NCBI RefSeq assembly: GCF_030362815.1
Contig: NZ_JAUCGR010000003.1
Location: 248,001-312,000, forward strand
Source of the DNA: Cellulomonas edaphi
GTDB lineage: Bacteria > Actinomycetota > Actinomycetes > Actinomycetales > Cellulomonadaceae
Length of the DNA: 64,000 nt
Direction: 5' to 3'
Of this stretch, positions 15,222 through 24,195 are shown in pieces. The notes under the pieces are model-generated. The model had not been told where the DNA came from. It saw only the letters and a program-made list of their open reading frames with translations, and did no database searches. How positions within the stretch are numbered: the stretch's first letter is position 1; each line of letters starts with the position of its first letter. Made by a program: the position numbers and the translations under genes.

Positions 15222-17396
15222 CTAGGAGCCCGTCTTGCGACGGCGGGAGATCAAGAGCGCGAGACCGCCCGCGGCAACCAGGGCGCCGGCCCACGCGAGC
15301 TGGGGCCCCGCGTCGCTGCCGGTGGTCGCCAGGCCGTCGTCGCCGGGCGTCTGCGTGGGCGTCGGGGTGGGCGTCGGCGAGGGCGGCGTCGGGGTCGGCG
15401 TCGGCGGGACGACCGCCGCGAGGACGGTGGTGGTCACGGTCGCCGCGTCGTCGGAGGTGCTCGCGTCGGTGCAGGCAGCGCACGCGGTGAGGGTTGCCGT
15501 GTTCGTCAGCTGCCCGACCGGCGTGGCGGTGCCGTCGACGACGATCGTCGCCGAGCCGCCGGCGGGGATCGTCGCGGTCACGCCGTCGACGTCCCCGCTG
15601 CCTGAGGCCGGCGCGCACGGCGAGCCGTCGGAGACCCGGCACGTCCACGTGGCGTCGTCGAAGCCGGCGGGCAGCGCGTCGTCGACGCGGGTGTCGGGCG
15701 CGGGGACCTGGCCACGGTTGGCGACGACCACCGAGTAGGTGAGGTCGTCGCCGGTCGTCACCTCGGCCGCCGAGGCGGACTTGGTGATCGCCAGGTCCAC
15801 CGGGACCGTGCAGGGCACGTCCACCGCGTCGACGTCGTTGCTCGGGTCGGCGTCGGTGGCCGACGTGGAGGTCGTGGCCGTGAACCTCGAGTCGCCGTCG
15901 GTGCAGTCGTCGAGGTCGCCCGACGCGGTACCCGAGAAGGTCAGCGTCCTGCCGTCGAGGGCGTCGATCGGGCCGAGGCTGCACAGGAAGCCCGCGGGGG
16001 ACGGCGTGCAGGCGGCCGGAGCGGTGATGCTCGACCGGTCGACGAGCGGCGGGACCGTCACGGAGACCGCGGCGTCGGGCGCCTCACCGTCGTCGTCGGC
16101 CAGGTTGTCGACGTCGACCGTCCAGGTGACCGCTCCACCGAACCGCAGCGGGTTCTGGTCGACCGTCACCGTGGGCGCGAGGTCCGGCAGCGCCTGGACA
16201 CGGGTGGTCCACGACGCCTCGTTGTCGGCGGGCGCGAGCTCGGTGCGGCTCGCCGCTGTGATCGTCGCCGTGTTGGTGATCGACGACTGGGCGAGCGCGT
16301 CCGTCGCCGTCCCCGTGACGGTCACGGTGACGCTCTCGTCCCGCAGCAGGTCGAGCGGGACGCTGATGGTTCCGCCGGAGGCGGCGCCGGTGGGCGGCGT
16401 CGGGCACGCGGTCGCGCTCCCGGTGCACTCCCACGTCACGTCCTCGACGCCCGCCGGGACCGAGTCGGTCAGCACGGCGTCGCCCACGGGGTTGGTGTCG
16501 TCGTTCGTCGCCTGGAGCTCCCAGGTGACGCGCGTGCCGGGGACCACCGACGCCGGGCCCGACTTGGCCACGGCCAGGTCGACGTCAGCGCTCGCGACGA
16601 GGTTCGACACCTCGTAGTTGTTGGTGGCACCGCCCGTGGCGGCAGAGAAACCGAGGTTGAACTGGGCGGGCCGGGCCGGCGTGCCGCGACCGAGCGTGCG
16701 CACGTCCACGCGGTCGTACACCGTGGTCAGGGGACCTCCGGCCACTGCGTTGACCCGGACGGTGACGAATATCGAGTCCGTCCCGCTGGGCTCCACGACC
16801 ACCTGGACGTGGCGGGGAGAGCCGGCCACCGTCTGCACTGAACCGCCGGGGACGGCTGTCCGGGAGAGCACCGGCCACGGATCGGGGGTCGCGGTGGACG
16901 GGCCACGGAGCACCACCGTGTTGGGCGCGTTGGTGAACTGGTTGTCGGCGGCGAAGTTGCCGGCGTTGTCGAGACCGACGGCCAGGTAGGCGCCCTGCAT
17001 GCCGTAGTACCCGGCGGACCCGCCGCTCCCGCCGAGGGTCGGGTCCTGGGCGGCGTCCATGAGGAAGAAGGTCATCGCGTCGCCGGGGTTGCCGCCGCCG
17101 TAGGCCGCGTAGTCGAAGTCGACCGTGAAGGCGACGTCGGACCGGAATGCGTCGTCGAGGGTTGCGTTGCCTGCCTGGAAGCCCGGGGACGCCGACGTCA
17201 AGCGGAGCGCGTCACCCGTCAGCGTCGTGGAGTTCGCGGAGCCACCTGGCAGGACCCAGGCGGGGTCCGCGAACGTCGCGCCGTTGAACGGCTCGTCGAC
17301 GGGCAGCGGGTCTGCGACACCAGGGCTGGCAAGGACGGCGAGCAACGCGACCGCTCCCCCAGCGGCGGCGAGGCGGCGGAACGGAGTGGCCTTCAT
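15222..17396 (-). CDS. secreted lectin-like/DUF11 repeat surface protein with LATTG sorting signal
   Basis: About 724 residues from the ATG at 17396 (a GTG-rich upstream extension to 17417 is possible). Residues 1-28 form a signal peptide. An L-type lectin-like domain follows (about 35-245; DDAFRSDVAFTVDFDYAAYG and the GGNPGDAMTFFLMD stretch). Then come four DUF11-like Ig-fold repeats (DLAVAKSGPASVVPGT, DLAPTVTVDQNPL, DLAITKSASAAEVTTGDDL). A Pro/Thr spacer precedes the cell-wall signal GLATTGSD, a C-terminal hydrophobic stretch and RRRKTGS. LAxTG is the substrate form of actinobacterial class E sortases. The protein should be anchored to peptidoglycan and may bind glycans. No sortase gene lies in the window. 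Monocistronic. Confidence 0.82.
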   Translation of the reverse strand: MKATPFRRLAAAGGAVALLAVLASPGVADPLPVDEPFNGATFADPAWVLPGGSANSTTLTGDALRLTSASPGFQAGNATLDDAFRSDVAFTVDFDYAAYGGGNPGDAMTFFLMDAAQDPTLGGSGGSAGYYGMQGAYLAVGLDNAGNFAADNQFTNAPNTVVLRGPSTATPDPWPVLSRTAVPGGSVQTVAGSPRHVQVVVEPSGTDSIFVTVRVNAVAGGPLTTVYDRVDVRTLGRGTPARPAQFNLGFSAATGGATNNYEVSNLVASADVDLAVAKSGPASVVPGTRVTWELQATNDDTNPVGDAVLTDSVPAGVEDVTWECTGSATACPTPPTGAASGGTISVPLDLLRDESVTVTVTGTATDALAQSSITNTATITAASRTELAPADNEASWTTRVQALPDLAPTVTVDQNPLRFGGAVTWTVDVDNLADDDGEAPDAAVSVTVPPLVDRSSITAPAACTPSPAGFLCSLGPIDALDGRTLTFSGTASGDLDDCTDGDSRFTATTSTSATDADPSNDVDAVDVPCTVPVDLAITKSASAAEVTTGDDLTYSVVVANRGQVPAPDTRVDDALPAGFDDATWTCRVSDGSPCAPASGSGDVDGVTATIPAGGSATIVVDGTATPVGQLTNTATLTACAACTDASTSDDAATVTTTVLAAVVPPTPTPTPPSPTPTPTPTQTPGDDGLATTGSDAGPQLAWAGALVAAGGLALLISRRRKTGS

Positions 17397-17411
17397 CACG
17401 CCATCATCACC

Positions 17412-17456
17412 TGTCACGCCGCCGTGACACGAATCCGCGGGGTGTGTTCACCCGCG
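17412..17456 (-). terminator. two hairpins after htpX
   Basis: TGTCACG/CGTGACA with loop CCGC (17412-17429) and an imperfect CGCGGGTG/CACCCCGCG hairpin (17436-17456), between the htpX stop and the DUF11 gene start. They may terminate htpX or, for the first, act as an operator upstream of the surface-protein gene. Confidence 0.4.
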
Positions 17457-17468
17457 AAAAGGGCGGGG

Positions 17469-18344
17469 TCAGTACCGGGTGATCCCACCAATGGTGCCGG
17501 CCTGCGCCTCGAGGCGGGCGATGCGCTCGGCCATCGGAGGGTGCGTCGAGAACATCTTGGCCATGCCCTCGGCCTTGAACGGGTTGGCGATCATGAGGTG
17601 CGAGACGTCGACGAGCTCCCGCTCCTGGGGCAGCGGCCGGGCCTTGGTCCCCGACTCGAGCTTGCGCAGCGCGGAGGCCAGCGCCAGCGGGTCGCCCGTC
17701 AGGCTGGCGCCGTCCTCGTCGGCGTCGAACTCGCGGGTCCGGCTGATGGCGAGCTGGATGACGGTCGCAGCCAGCGGGGCGAGCAGCACCAGGAGAAGCC
17801 CGCCCAGCGGGTTGCTGCGCTCGCGGTCGCCGCCGAACCAGAAGGCGACCTGCGCGAGCGACGTGATCACGCCGGCGATCGCCGCGGCCACCGACGAGGT
17901 GAGGATGTCGCGGTTGTAGACGTGCATGAGCTCGTGCCCGAGCACTCCGCGCAGCTCGCGCTCGTCGAGGATGCCCAGGATGCCCTCGGTGCAGCACACG
18001 GCGGCCTTGGCCGGGCTGCGGCCCGTCGCGAACGCGTTCGGCGCGGCGGTCGGCGAGACGTACAGGCGTGGCATCGGCTGCCGCGCGGCCGTGGAGAGCT
18101 CGCGCACGATGCGGTACATCGCGGGCTGCTCGGCCTCGCTCACCGGCCGGGCGCGCATCGCCTTGATCGCGATCGTGTCGGACTTCCAGTAGCTGACCGC
18201 GGTCATCACGAGTCCCAGGCCCGCGAACAGCAGCACGTACTGCGCGGTCCCGCCGCCCAGCAGCCAGCCGATGGCGAGCAGCGCGGCCCACATGAGGCCG
18301 AACAGTGCCGCCGTCTTGACGCCGTTGTAGTGCCGGTGACCCAT
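17469..18344 (-). CDS. htpX: membrane zinc metalloprotease HtpX
   Basis: M48 protease that degrades misfolded membrane proteins. 291 residues from the ATG at 18344 (GGAAGGTAGG upstream). Two N-terminal membrane helices (about 10-50), a cytoplasmic stretch, then the zinc motif HELMH at 137-141 within LRGVLGHELMHVYNRDI, further hydrophobic helices (about 148-195) and the third-ligand motif REFDADEDGA. The C-terminal THPPMAERIARLE is typical of HtpX. Length matches the family. No heat-shock operator (for example a CIRCE or HAIR element) was seen upstream. Confidence 0.94.
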   Translation of the reverse strand: MGHRHYNGVKTAALFGLMWAALLAIGWLLGGGTAQYVLLFAGLGLVMTAVSYWKSDTIAIKAMRARPVSEAEQPAMYRIVRELSTAARQPMPRLYVSPTAAPNAFATGRSPAKAAVCCTEGILGILDERELRGVLGHELMHVYNRDILTSSVAAAIAGVITSLAQVAFWFGGDRERSNPLGGLLLVLLAPLAATVIQLAISRTREFDADEDGASLTGDPLALASALRKLESGTKARPLPQERELVDVSHLMIANPFKAEGMAKMFSTHPPMAERIARLEAQAGTIGGITRY

Positions 18345-18412
18345 GGACCTACCTTCCGTGAGGATGCCGCACCCGTGCAACGACCTCGACGGTGCGTCGG
18401 TTCCCCGACGCG

Positions 18413-19792
18413 TCAGGCCAGGGGCCGGCCCAGCGCGACCGCGACCATCTCGTCGCGCGGCACCACCTTGATGCGCTCCCGGCCGTGCGGCTCGCCCAGG
18501 CCACGCTCGTACGCGTCGAGCAGCTCCCAGCCGGTCCACTCGACGACGTCCACCCCGCGCGCGGCGAGGAACTCCGTGACGGCGGACGGCTCACGCTCGG
18601 TGGCCGTGTAGAACGACTCGCCCGCGGCCGCGACGTCCTCGCCCAGGTGGCGGATGGTCTCGGACGCGTCCGACTTGGTGTGCCCGATCAGGCCCACCGG
18701 GCCGCGCTTGATCCAGCCCGTCGCGTACACGCCGGGCAGGTGCTCGCCGTCGACGTCGACCACGCGGCCCTCACGGTTGGGGATCACGCCCGCGACGTCG
18801 TCGAACGGGATGTCGACGAGCGGCGAGCCGAAGTAGCCGATCGCGCGGTAGACGGCCTGGACGTCCCAGTCCTGCGTCTGGCCGGTGCCCGTGACGTTGC
18901 CGTCCCCGTTGAGCGCGGTGCGCTCGGTGCGCAGGCCCACCACCTTGCCGTCCTCGCCCAGGATCTCGACGGGCTTGTGCAGGAAGTGCAGGTGCAGGCG
19001 GCGACTCGCGGAGTTCTCCTCCGGGTCCTTCAGGGTCCAGTCCGTGAGGGTCTTGACGACCTGCTTGGTCTGGTTCGAGGAGTGGATCGCGGCCATCGAG
19101 CCCTCGTCGAACTCGAAGTCCTCGGGGTAGACGATGACGTCGACGTCCGGCACGTGCCCCAGCTCGCGCAGCTCGAGCGGCGAGAACTTCACCTGGGCCG
19201 GTCCGCGGCGGGCGAACACGTGCACGTCCGTGACCGGCGACGCCTTGAGGATGTCGTAGACGTTGGCGGGCACGTCCGTGGGGAGGAGGTCGTCCGCGTG
19301 CTTGGCGAGGATCCGCGCGACGTCGAGCGCGACGTTGCCGGCGCCGAGCACGGCGACCTGCCGCGCCTCGAGCGGCCACGACCGCGACACGTCGGGGTGG
19401 CCGTCGTACCAGGAGACGAAGTCGGCCGCGCCGAACGATCCCTCGAGGTCGACACCGGGCACCGGCAGGGCGGCGTCGCGGATCGAGCCGGTCGAGAAGA
19501 TCACCGCGTCGTAGAACTGCCGCAGGTCGTCGAGCTTGAGGTCGGTGCCGTAGTCGACGTTGGCGAGCAGGCGGATGTCACCGCGCTCGAGCACCTTGTG
19601 CAGCGCGACGATGATCTGCTTGATGCGCGGGTGGTCCGGAGCGACGCCGTAGCGCACCAGGCCGAAGGGGGCGGGCAGGCGCTCGAACAGGTCGATGCTG
19701 ACGTCGAGTCCGCTCTTGGACAGGATGTCCGAGGCGTAGATGCCGGCGGGACCGGCGCCGACGACGGCGACGCGCAGGGTCGGGGTGCTCAC
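18413..19792 (-). CDS. ferredoxin-NADP+ reductase, FprA/adrenodoxin reductase type
   Basis: FAD flavoprotein that passes electrons between NADPH and ferredoxins or cytochrome P450 partners. 459 residues from the GTG at 19792. FAD motif VAVVGAGPAGIYASDIL, the segment FERLPAPFGLVRYGVAPDHP, the NADPH motif VAVLGAGNVALDVARIL and the ATGWIKRGPVGLIGHTK block near the C terminus are diagnostic of the adrenodoxin reductase family (Mycobacterium FprA). GGAAGG lies 12 nt before the start. TAGACT (complement of 19862-19867) is a possible -10. No ferredoxin or P450 gene is nearby. Confidence 0.9.
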   Translation of the reverse strand: MSTPTLRVAVVGAGPAGIYASDILSKSGLDVSIDLFERLPAPFGLVRYGVAPDHPRIKQIIVALHKVLERGDIRLLANVDYGTDLKLDDLRQFYDAVIFSTGSIRDAALPVPGVDLEGSFGAADFVSWYDGHPDVSRSWPLEARQVAVLGAGNVALDVARILAKHADDLLPTDVPANVYDILKASPVTDVHVFARRGPAQVKFSPLELRELGHVPDVDVIVYPEDFEFDEGSMAAIHSSNQTKQVVKTLTDWTLKDPEENSASRRLHLHFLHKPVEILGEDGKVVGLRTERTALNGDGNVTGTGQTQDWDVQAVYRAIGYFGSPLVDIPFDDVAGVIPNREGRVVDVDGEHLPGVYATGWIKRGPVGLIGHTKSDASETIRHLGEDVAAAGESFYTATEREPSAVTEFLAARGVDVVEWTGWELLDAYERGLGEPHGRERIKVVPRDEMVAVALGRPLA

Positions 19793-19937
19793 GAGTACCG
19801 GATGCCTTCCAGTCGGGGAGCCCCGCCGGGACACGTCACGGAGCAGGGCTGTGCTGGTGCCAGTCTAGGACCGGGGCACAGGGTCACCTCACCCGGGAGC
19901 CAGGATGCGGACAGAACGGGACGCCGGGACCGGGGCA

Positions 19938-19975
19938 GGGGTGGCGCCCACACCTCCACGCGCCGGCGCCACCCC
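19938..19975. terminator. hairpin in the fpr-amylase gap
   Basis: Eleven-base stem GGGGTGGCGCC/GGCGCCACCCC with a 16-nt loop. It lies downstream of the amylase gene (beyond a shorter hairpin) and upstream of the reductase gene, so it probably backs up the amylase terminator. Confidence 0.6.
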
Positions 19976-19984
19976 GTCCGATGA

Positions 19985-20006
19985 CCGGGACCCGTCAGGG
20001 TCCCGG
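19985..20006 (-). terminator. terminator after the alpha-amylase gene
   Basis: Nine-base perfect stem CCGGGACCC/GGGTCCCGG with loop GTCA, 5 nt past the amylase stop codon. Confidence 0.75.
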
Positions 20007-20011
20007 CCGGC

Positions 20012-22141
20012 TCAGCTGCGCCAGGAGTCGGTCACCGTGAGCGTCCCGCTCGCCGGCACCGTCACGGTGCGGTTCGCGCCGGACTCCCAGGTCACGGCGC
20101 CGTTCGCCTCCTTGCGCACGTACTTGTACTGCACGGTCGACCCGGGCGGCAGGGCCACGGCCGCGCGCCAGACCGGGTAGGTCGCCGACGAGAGCGCGAC
20201 GGCCCGGGCCGGATCCCAGCCGCCCAGCTCCGCGGAGGAGCCGACGACGAAGATGTTCTGACCGACCACGGTCGTCGCCTGCACGCCGAAGGACGCCTGC
20301 GCGGCCGTGCCCGTCGGGCTGGGCGTCGGCGTCGGGGTCGGCGTCGGGTTGCCGGTCCCGCACGGGTTCGTCCCGTTCACCACGCCGTCCTTCACCGAGA
20401 CCACCGCGCCGGTCAACGTGTAGTTGCTCGACCCGTTGTTGTCCCACTGCCCGTTGCCGTCGGTGAACGCCGCGGTCACGACCGACCCGCTCGACGCCAC
20501 CTGGCGCGACACCCAGCCGGTGCACGCGGCCGCCATCGCCTCGCCCGGCACGGCCGTCCACGACCCGGTGCCGACGCGGTAGTGGATCCGGTAGGCCGAC
20601 CAGCCCTTGGTCGTGGCGTAGTAGACGGTCGTCCCGGTCCCCGTGCTCGGGTCGGTCGTCGGGCTCGTCGTGCTGCCCACCCGCGCGCCGACGTGCAGGG
20701 CCACCGAGCCGTTCGCGGGCACCGTGAAGGTGGCCGTGCCCGACGACGAGACGTCGACCGCCGTGCCCGAGCATCCGGAACCGCTCACGCCACCGCTGAT
20801 CACGTCGCAGTACCGGCCGGCCGGCAGCGACGTCGTGAACGTGCGGGTGAGCACCGACCCGGCGCGGTTGAGCGCCACGTACCCGCGATCGCCCCGGCCG
20901 AACGCGATCTGGTTGCCGCCGTTGTCCCACCACTGCGTCAGCGACGTCCCCGCCACGGCGTTGCGGAACCCGGCCATGTGCGCGGTCTCGTTCCACCGGT
21001 GCGCGCACGTCCAGGTGCCCTGCCCGCACACCGCGTCGTCGACCTTGCCGCTGCCCTGCTGCGGAGCGCCCGCGTCGTTGTTCGAGAACGCGTAGCCCGA
21101 GTACACCGTGGGCGCGCCGTACGGGTACGCGAGCATGAAGACGTTCGCGAGCCGGTAGCTCGAGCCGTCCTTGTAGCTGAGCGTCTCGCCGTTGCGCTCG
21201 GTGTCGTGGTTGTCGACGAAGACTCCCGCACGATCCGAGGGCAGCAGCCAGGACGCGCTCGCGATGCCCTGCAGCGATGCGAGGCTGCCCCCGTTGAAGA
21301 CCGACTTGAGGTTGCGCGCGTAGGTGAACTCGTGGACGTCGCCGATCCCGGTGTACTCGCTGGGCTGCACGGGCTCGCCCGAGGCGCCGATGACCTCCTG
21401 CACGATGTAGACGCTCTGGTCGGAGATCTTGGCCTTGATCGCCGCGAGGTCGGTCGCGGCGATGTGCTTGGCCGCGTCCACGCGGAAGCCGCGCACGCCG
21501 AGCGAGATCAGGTCGTTGAGGTAGTCGGCGATCTCCTGGCGCACGTACGCGCTGCCCGTGTCGAGGTCCTGCAGCCCCACGAGCCGGCAGTTCTGCACCT
21601 GGTAGCGGTCGCCGTAGCTGGCGATGTTGGTGCGGCAGCTGTGGAAGTCCTGCGGCCCGTAGCCGCCCGCCGGGCCGGGGTAGCTCTCCTCGCTGAACGG
21701 CGTGCCCGCCCAGCCGGTGCCGCTGCCCGTCTGCCCGCTCATGTGGTTGATCACCACGTCCGTGCTCACCGAGACACCCGCCGCCCGGCAGGTGTCGATC
21801 ATGGCCTTGTACTCGGCGCGCGTGCCGAGCTTCGACTCGATCTTGTAGCTCACGGGCTGGTAGGAGGTCCACCACTGCCCGGCGAGGCGCACGTGCTCGT
21901 TGGGCGGCGAGGTCTGCACCCAGCCGTAGCCGGCTGGCCCGAGAACGTCCGTGCACTCGCGGGCGATCGAGTTCCACGTCCACTGGAACAGGTTCACCGC
22001 AGTGGTGCGCGGGCCGCTCGGTGCGGCGGCGGCCGGGTTCGCGGCTCCGAGCGCGGTCAGCCCGGCGAGCGCGAGCAGCGCGGCCAGCAGGGCACCGAGC
22101 GCGCTGCGGCGTGCGCCGGTGGATCGGGGGGTCGTGTGCAC
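20012..22141 (-). CDS. secreted modular alpha-amylase (GH13 with two starch-binding modules)
   Basis: About 709 residues from the GTG at 22141 (GAGGAG 8 nt upstream). Signal peptide: residues 1-40 with arginines and an Ala-rich stop. GH13 catalytic domain about 45-420: region I DVVINHM (128-134), nucleophile Asp222 in GFRVDAAKH, acid/base Glu249 in VQEV, and Asp313 in FVDNHDTER. A C-terminal beta domain follows (about 420-500), then a CBM25/26-like module (TTVYYATTKGWSAYRIHYR), a Pro-Thr linker of PTPT repeats and a C-terminal CBM20 (VVGSSAELGGWDPARA to VTDSWRS). It hydrolyses starch outside the cell. Closest in architecture to Streptomyces and Cellulomonas amylases. It stands alone, with LacI-type motifs in its upstream region. 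Confidence 0.92.
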   Translation of the reverse strand: MHTTPRSTGARRSALGALLAALLALAGLTALGAANPAAAAPSGPRTTAVNLFQWTWNSIARECTDVLGPAGYGWVQTSPPNEHVRLAGQWWTSYQPVSYKIESKLGTRAEYKAMIDTCRAAGVSVSTDVVINHMSGQTGSGTGWAGTPFSEESYPGPAGGYGPQDFHSCRTNIASYGDRYQVQNCRLVGLQDLDTGSAYVRQEIADYLNDLISLGVRGFRVDAAKHIAATDLAAIKAKISDQSVYIVQEVIGASGEPVQPSEYTGIGDVHEFTYARNLKSVFNGGSLASLQGIASASWLLPSDRAGVFVDNHDTERNGETLSYKDGSSYRLANVFMLAYPYGAPTVYSGYAFSNNDAGAPQQGSGKVDDAVCGQGTWTCAHRWNETAHMAGFRNAVAGTSLTQWWDNGGNQIAFGRGDRGYVALNRAGSVLTRTFTTSLPAGRYCDVISGGVSGSGCSGTAVDVSSSGTATFTVPANGSVALHVGARVGSTTSPTTDPSTGTGTTVYYATTKGWSAYRIHYRVGTGSWTAVPGEAMAAACTGWVSRQVASSGSVVTAAFTDGNGQWDNNGSSNYTLTGAVVSVKDGVVNGTNPCGTGNPTPTPTPTPSPTGTAAQASFGVQATTVVGQNIFVVGSSAELGGWDPARAVALSSATYPVWRAAVALPPGSTVQYKYVRKEANGAVTWESGANRTVTVPASGTLTVTDSWRS

Positions 22142-22309
22142 GACGGCATCTCCTCGAGGTCGGGCCCGACGACGGCGTCGGGCCTGTCCCGGCCGTCGCC
22201 TCGTCGCGACGGCCGTTGCTGCGACGCATGCTTCGCGCACGCGCTGGGACCGGCGGACCGGACCCGGGAGGAGGTGTGCCGCGCGACGACCGGGGCCGGC
22301 GACGCGGGA

Positions 22310-22349
22310 CTGCAAGCCCACGGCAAGAACCGTAGAAACTTGCTGCAAA
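22310..22349 (-). promoter_or_regulatory. candidate amylase control region with TTGCAG motifs
   Basis: On the coding strand this region contains TTTGCAG (22343-22349), the small palindrome TTGCnGCAA (22340-22348), and CTTGCAG (22310-22316), with CTTGCCG between. TACGGT (22329-22334) is a possible -10. As I recall, CTTGCAG repeats occur in Streptomyces amylase and maltose promoters controlled by the LacI-family MalR; similarity here is by eye only. Confidence 0.4.
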
Positions 22350-22398
22350 CGGACACTAGGGCGGGGCCCGGCTCCCGTCAACCGCCTAGAGTCGGCGC

Positions 22399-23343
22399 GT
22401 GCCCTCGACCACCACCCGATCCGGCCTCGTGGCCGGGATCGGCGCGTACGCCCTGTGGGGCGTGCTGCCCCTCTACTTCCCGTTGCTGCAGCCTGCCGGG
22501 GCCGTCGAGATCGTCGCCCATCGCGTGGTCTGGTCGCTGCTGTTCTGCCTGCTCCTGCTGCGGGTCACCCGCACCTGGCAGCCGTTCGTCGAGACGCTGC
22601 GCCACCGCCGCACCCTCACATTGCTCGCGCTCGCGGCGGTGCTGCTCGCGGTGAACTGGATCGTCTTCGTCGTCGGCATCCTGTCCGACCGGGTGGTCGA
22701 CGCCGCGCTCGGGTACTTCATCAACCCGCTGGTCACCGTGGGCCTCGCCGTCGTCGTGCTCCGCGAGCGGGTCCGGCCGGTGCAGTGGGTCGCGCTGGCC
22801 TTCGGCGCCGCCGCGGTCGTCGTCATCACCGTCGGCTACGGCCGGCTGCCGTGGATCGCCCTGACGCTCGCGTTCAGCTTCGGGTTCTACGGGCTGATCA
22901 AGAACCGGGTAGGACGATCGGTCGGCGCGGTCCCGGGCCTCGCCACCGAGACGCTCGTGCTGACGCCGCTGGCGCTCGGCTACCTGCTGGTGCTGCAGGC
23001 CCAGGGCACCGCGTCGTTCGCTGCGCACGGCGGCTGGCACGCCGTCGCGCTCGTCTCCGCCGGGGTGGTCACCGCCGTCCCGCTGCTGCTGTTCGGGAGC
23101 GCCGCGCGACGGCTGCCCCTCAGCGTCGTCGGCATGCTGCAGTACATCGCGCCCGTGCTGCAGTTCCTCATCGGCGTCGTCGTGCTGGACGAGGAGATGG
23201 AGCCCGCCCGGTGGTGGGGGTTCGCGCTCGTGTGGGTCGCGCTCGCCATCCTGTCCGTGGACGGGCTGCGGCACTCGCGCGCCGAGGCGCTGGTGCGCCG
23301 CTCGGCCGGTCAGTTGCCGACGTCGGAGTCCGCGTCGGCGTAG
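22399..23343 (+). CDS. rarD: EamA-family transporter RarD
   Basis: Ten-helix membrane protein of the drug/metabolite transporter superfamily, 314 residues. The opening GLVAGIGAYALWGVLPLYFPLL and the stretch NWIVFVVGILSDRVVDAALGYFINPL are characteristic of RarD (linked to chloramphenicol sensitivity in Pseudomonas by early reports). The second EamA half runs from about residue 150 to 290. Start GTG at 22399; TAGAGT at 22387-22392 sits 6 nt before it, so the mRNA may be leaderless. Divergent from the amylase gene across 257 bp; convergent with the PP2C gene. Confidence 0.9.
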   Translation: MPSTTTRSGLVAGIGAYALWGVLPLYFPLLQPAGAVEIVAHRVVWSLLFCLLLLRVTRTWQPFVETLRHRRTLTLLALAAVLLAVNWIVFVVGILSDRVVDAALGYFINPLVTVGLAVVVLRERVRPVQWVALAFGAAAVVVITVGYGRLPWIALTLAFSFGFYGLIKNRVGRSVGAVPGLATETLVLTPLALGYLLVLQAQGTASFAAHGGWHAVALVSAGVVTAVPLLLFGSAARRLPLSVVGMLQYIAPVLQFLIGVVVLDEEMEPARWWGFALVWVALAILSVDGLRHSRAEALVRRSAGQLPTSESASA

Positions 23344-23374
23344 GCGGCCACCGGGGAGGCGGCGGGCGGGCTCG

Positions 23375-24139
23375 TCACGCGCGCTGCTGGAGCGTCGCGT
23401 CGACCACCAGCACCGTCACGTTGTCCGACCCCCCGGCCGCGAGCGCGGCTCCGACCAGCCGGTCGGCGGCGGCCTGCGGGTCGGCCTCGGCCTTGAGCTC
23501 CGCCTCGATCCGGCTGTCCGGGAGCTCGTCGGTCAGGCCGTCCGAGCACACGAGCATCCGGTCCCCCGGGCTCACGGGGAGCCAGAACACGTCGGGATCC
23601 ACCGTCTCCGAGCCGCCGCCCAACGCCCGCGTCACCACGTTGCGCCGGGGGTAGCGCGCCGCATCCTGGGGCGGCACGACGCCGCTCGCCACCAGCTCGG
23701 CGATCTCCGAGTGGTCTTGCGTCACCTGCTCGAGCACGCCGCCCGCCATGCGGTAGGTGCGCGAGTCGCCGACGTTGAGGACCAACCAGCACGGGGTGCC
23801 GTCGTGCTCGCTGAGCACCACGCCGCTGGCGGTGGTCCCCGGCCTGCGCAGCTCGTCGCTCGCGGGCAGGGCCCGCAGGCGCGCGTGCGCCGCGCGCAGG
23901 ACGGCCCGGGCGCGGGCGACGTCCGGGACGCCCCGGGACAGGGCCTGCAGCGTCTCCACGGCGGTCCGGCTGGCGACGTCGCCCGACTCGTGGCCACCCA
24001 TGCCGTCGGCGACGACGTACACCCCGTCGGCGGCGAGCACCGCGTCCTCGTTGTGGGCACGCTGCGCGCGGTCCGTGGCCACGCCCACGTCGATGTGCAC
24101 CGATGCCGCCCTCACCGAGGGCGTGGTCCGCTGGGTCAT
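23375..24139 (-). CDS. PP2C-family serine/threonine phosphatase
   Basis: 254-residue cytosolic PPM phosphatase. Metal-binding motifs: DRAQRAHNEDAVL (about 23-35), VADGMGGHESGD (43-54), NVGDSRTYR, MLVCSDGLTDEL and GGSDNVTVLVV, all with their acidic residues present. It lacks membrane or sensor domains. It follows an RDD-FHA gene by 56 bp; FHA domains bind phospho-Thr, so the pair probably acts on Ser/Thr phosphorylation, similar to PstP/FhaB sets, but no kinase gene lies in this window. Start ATG at 24139 has GAAGGA upstream. Confidence 0.9.
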   Translation of the reverse strand: MTQRTTPSVRAASVHIDVGVATDRAQRAHNEDAVLAADGVYVVADGMGGHESGDVASRTAVETLQALSRGVPDVARARAVLRAAHARLRALPASDELRRPGTTASGVVLSEHDGTPCWLVLNVGDSRTYRMAGGVLEQVTQDHSEIAELVASGVVPPQDAARYPRRNVVTRALGGGSETVDPDVFWLPVSPGDRMLVCSDGLTDELPDSRIEAELKAEADPQAAADRLVGAALAAGGSDNVTVLVVDATLQQRA

Positions 24140-24195
24140 CGGGGTCCTTCGCTGGCCGGATGCACTCCTGGCTCCTCGGGCGTCCGCCGGCATGG

